64,000 bases of DNA from Microbacterium abyssi (lineage in GTDB: Bacteria; Actinomycetota; Actinomycetes; Actinomycetales; Microbacteriaceae), in contig NZ_CP063815.1 in the NCBI RefSeq assembly GCF_015277895.1, positions 248,001-312,000 of the forward strand, given 5' to 3'. Positions 63,084 to 64,000 of this stretch are shown in pieces. Under the pieces are notes generated by a model. The model was not told the DNA's origin. It saw only the letters and a list, made by a program, of their open reading frames with translations, and made no database searches. The position numbers and the translations under genes are program-made. Every line of letters starts with the position of its first letter. Positions within the stretch are counted from its first letter, which is position 1.

Positions 63084-64000
63084 TCAGCCCTTCGTGTACC
63101 AGGTGGCGTGATCGGTCGGCAGGGCGGTGCCGTCGAACGGCTGGCTCTGCACCACGAACGTCACGTCGTCGCCGAGCTCCAGCGGCGCATCGCCGAGGTT
63201 CACCGCGACGTGCAGGTCGCCGCGGCGGAACGCCACGGTCTGCTCGCCGAGGTCCTCCCACACCAGTGAGCCGATGCCGAGGTCCCGCTCGCGGCGCAGC
63301 CGCAGCAGCTCCTTGTAGAGGTTCAGAGTTGAGGTGGCATCCGCCTGCTCGACGTCGCGGGCGAACGTCGCCCACTCGCCGGGCTGCGGCAGCCAGGAGT
63401 CCCCGGTGGTGTTGAAGCCGAAGGCCGGGGCGCCTGACTCCCACGGGATCGGCACGCGGCAGCCGTCGCGGCCGTAGCGCTCGCCGTTCGTGCGGAACCA
63501 GGTCGGGTCCTGACGGAACTCGTCGGGGATCTCCATGGCCTCGGGCAGGCCGAGCTCCTCGCCCTGGTACAGGTACGACGAGCCGGGGAGCGCGAGCATG
63601 GCGGTGGTCGCGGCGCGTGCGCGCGACAGGCCGGCGGACGGGTCGGGCTTGCCCGCGGACAGAGGGCCGATGCCGTCGCCCTGCGGGCTGTCGGCGGTGA
63701 GCGCCAGGCGCGAGGCGTGCCGGATGACGTCGTGGTTCGACAGCACCCAGGTGCTCGGCGCGCCGACCTTGCCGAACTCGTCGAGCGACTCGCGGATGAT
63801 GTCGCGGATCTTCGCCGCATCCCATTCGGTCATCATGTACGGGAAATTGAACGTCTGGTGCATCTCGTCGGGGCGCACCCAGAGCGCCGTCTTCTTCAGC
63901 GTCGGCAGCCAGGCCTCGCCGCACAGTGCGCGGTCGCCGTCGTACTCGGCCATGACCTGATGCCAGTCGCGATAGATGTCGTGCACGCCGTCCTGACCCC
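63084..64000 (-). CDS. Alpha-glucosidase, GH13 (C-terminal portion, N-terminus outside window)
   Basis: The visible 305 residues are the C-terminal two thirds of the catalytic barrel and the C-terminal beta domain of a GH13 oligo-1,4/1,6-glucosidase. Motifs include the catalytic Glu segment LCGEAWLP, the third conserved region VLSNHDVIRHASR with its Asp, and YQGEELGLPEAMEIPDEFRQ. The reading frame enters from beyond position 64000; an internal GTG at 63986 is not a start. It hydrolyses alpha-glucosides, probably in the cytoplasm. The LacI gene follows 9 bp after its stop. Confidence 0.92.
   Translation of the reverse strand, partial: GQDGVHDIYRDWHQVMAEYDGDRALCGEAWLPTLKKTALWVRPDEMHQTFNFPYMMTEWDAAKIRDIIRESLDEFGKVGAPSTWVLSNHDVIRHASRLALTADSPQGDGIGPLSAGKPDPSAGLSRARAATTAMLALPGSSYLYQGEELGLPEAMEIPDEFRQDPTWFRTNGERYGRDGCRVPIPWESGAPAFGFNTTGDSWLPQPGEWATFARDVEQADATSTLNLYKELLRLRRERDLGIGSLVWEDLGEQTVAFRRGDLHVAVNLGDAPLELGDDVTFVVQSQPFDGTALPTDHATWYTKG

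Noticed and set aside
63984..63986. GTG at 63986 as start of the GH13 gene
   Set aside because: The residues after it are already inside the catalytic barrel, so the gene starts beyond the window.

Overview
The window looks like a chromosomal segment of a high-GC actinobacterium, most likely Microbacterium or another member of the Microbacteriaceae. This rests on base composition near 70% GC, frequent GTG starts, dense 4-bp ATGA/GTGA overlaps inside operons, an IdeR/DtxR-type iron box, ABC sugar operons that lack their own ATPase, and the very frequent hexamer GGATGC/GCATCC. The genus is an inference from style and gene families; no marker gene is present. I found no rRNA, tRNA, insertion sequence, prophage or CRISPR array. 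Both window ends cut through a gene: a DEAD-box helicase on the left and a GH13 glucosidase on the right.

Layout. 1-10.2 kb: helicase, then a divergent amino-sugar locus. The minus strand carries GH89 alpha-N-acetylglucosaminidase, MurQ etherase and a BadF-type amino-sugar kinase. The plus strand carries a ROK regulator and a sugar ABC importer, closed by a strong terminator. 10.3-13.8 kb: a tight four-gene operon of cytochrome P450, 3Fe-4S ferredoxin, ferredoxin reductase and an AraC regulator. 13.8-18.5 kb: ECF sigma factor with a SnoaL-like tail, divergent from an NAD(P)-binding protein; purine nucleoside phosphorylase; a broken siderophore-ABC ATPase; AlkD-like protein; FUSC transporter. 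18.6-23.6 kb: iron-siderophore uptake operon behind an IdeR box. 24.7-34.5 kb: galactan locus (LacI regulator, three operators, GH42, MalEFG-like importer, secreted GH53). 34.5-39.3 kb: PutP-type symporter, a small protein and a large LuxR (LAL) regulator. 39.3-43.5 kb: KdpE, a short KdpD and a KimA-like permease. 43.6-47.6 kb: VOC protein, MerR/TipAS regulator, acetyltransferase, small alarmone synthetase, M20 amidohydrolase. 47.7-56.4 kb: TetR regulator with two operators, an oligopeptide-type ABC system and a cytosolic GH3 glucosidase. 56.6-64 kb: SulP transporter, NhaA, a DUF2306/two-component operon, a LacI regulator and the GH13 gene.

How it works together. This is largely a saprophyte's carbohydrate and stress segment. 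Four separate saccharide loci each carry a regulator of a different family (ROK, LacI, TetR, LacI). In the three complete loci each regulator sits beside an importer and a hydrolase without a signal peptide, so oligosaccharides are probably imported and cleaved inside the cell; only the galactan locus adds a secreted endo-enzyme. Iron uptake, potassium control, Na+/H+ exchange and alarmone synthesis make up the rest. The most interesting items are the GH89-MurQ-kinase amino-sugar cassette, the self-contained P450 operon, the KimA-like/short-KdpDE pairing with helically phased repeats upstream, and large palindromes of one family lying within or beside the GH3/oligopeptide operon.
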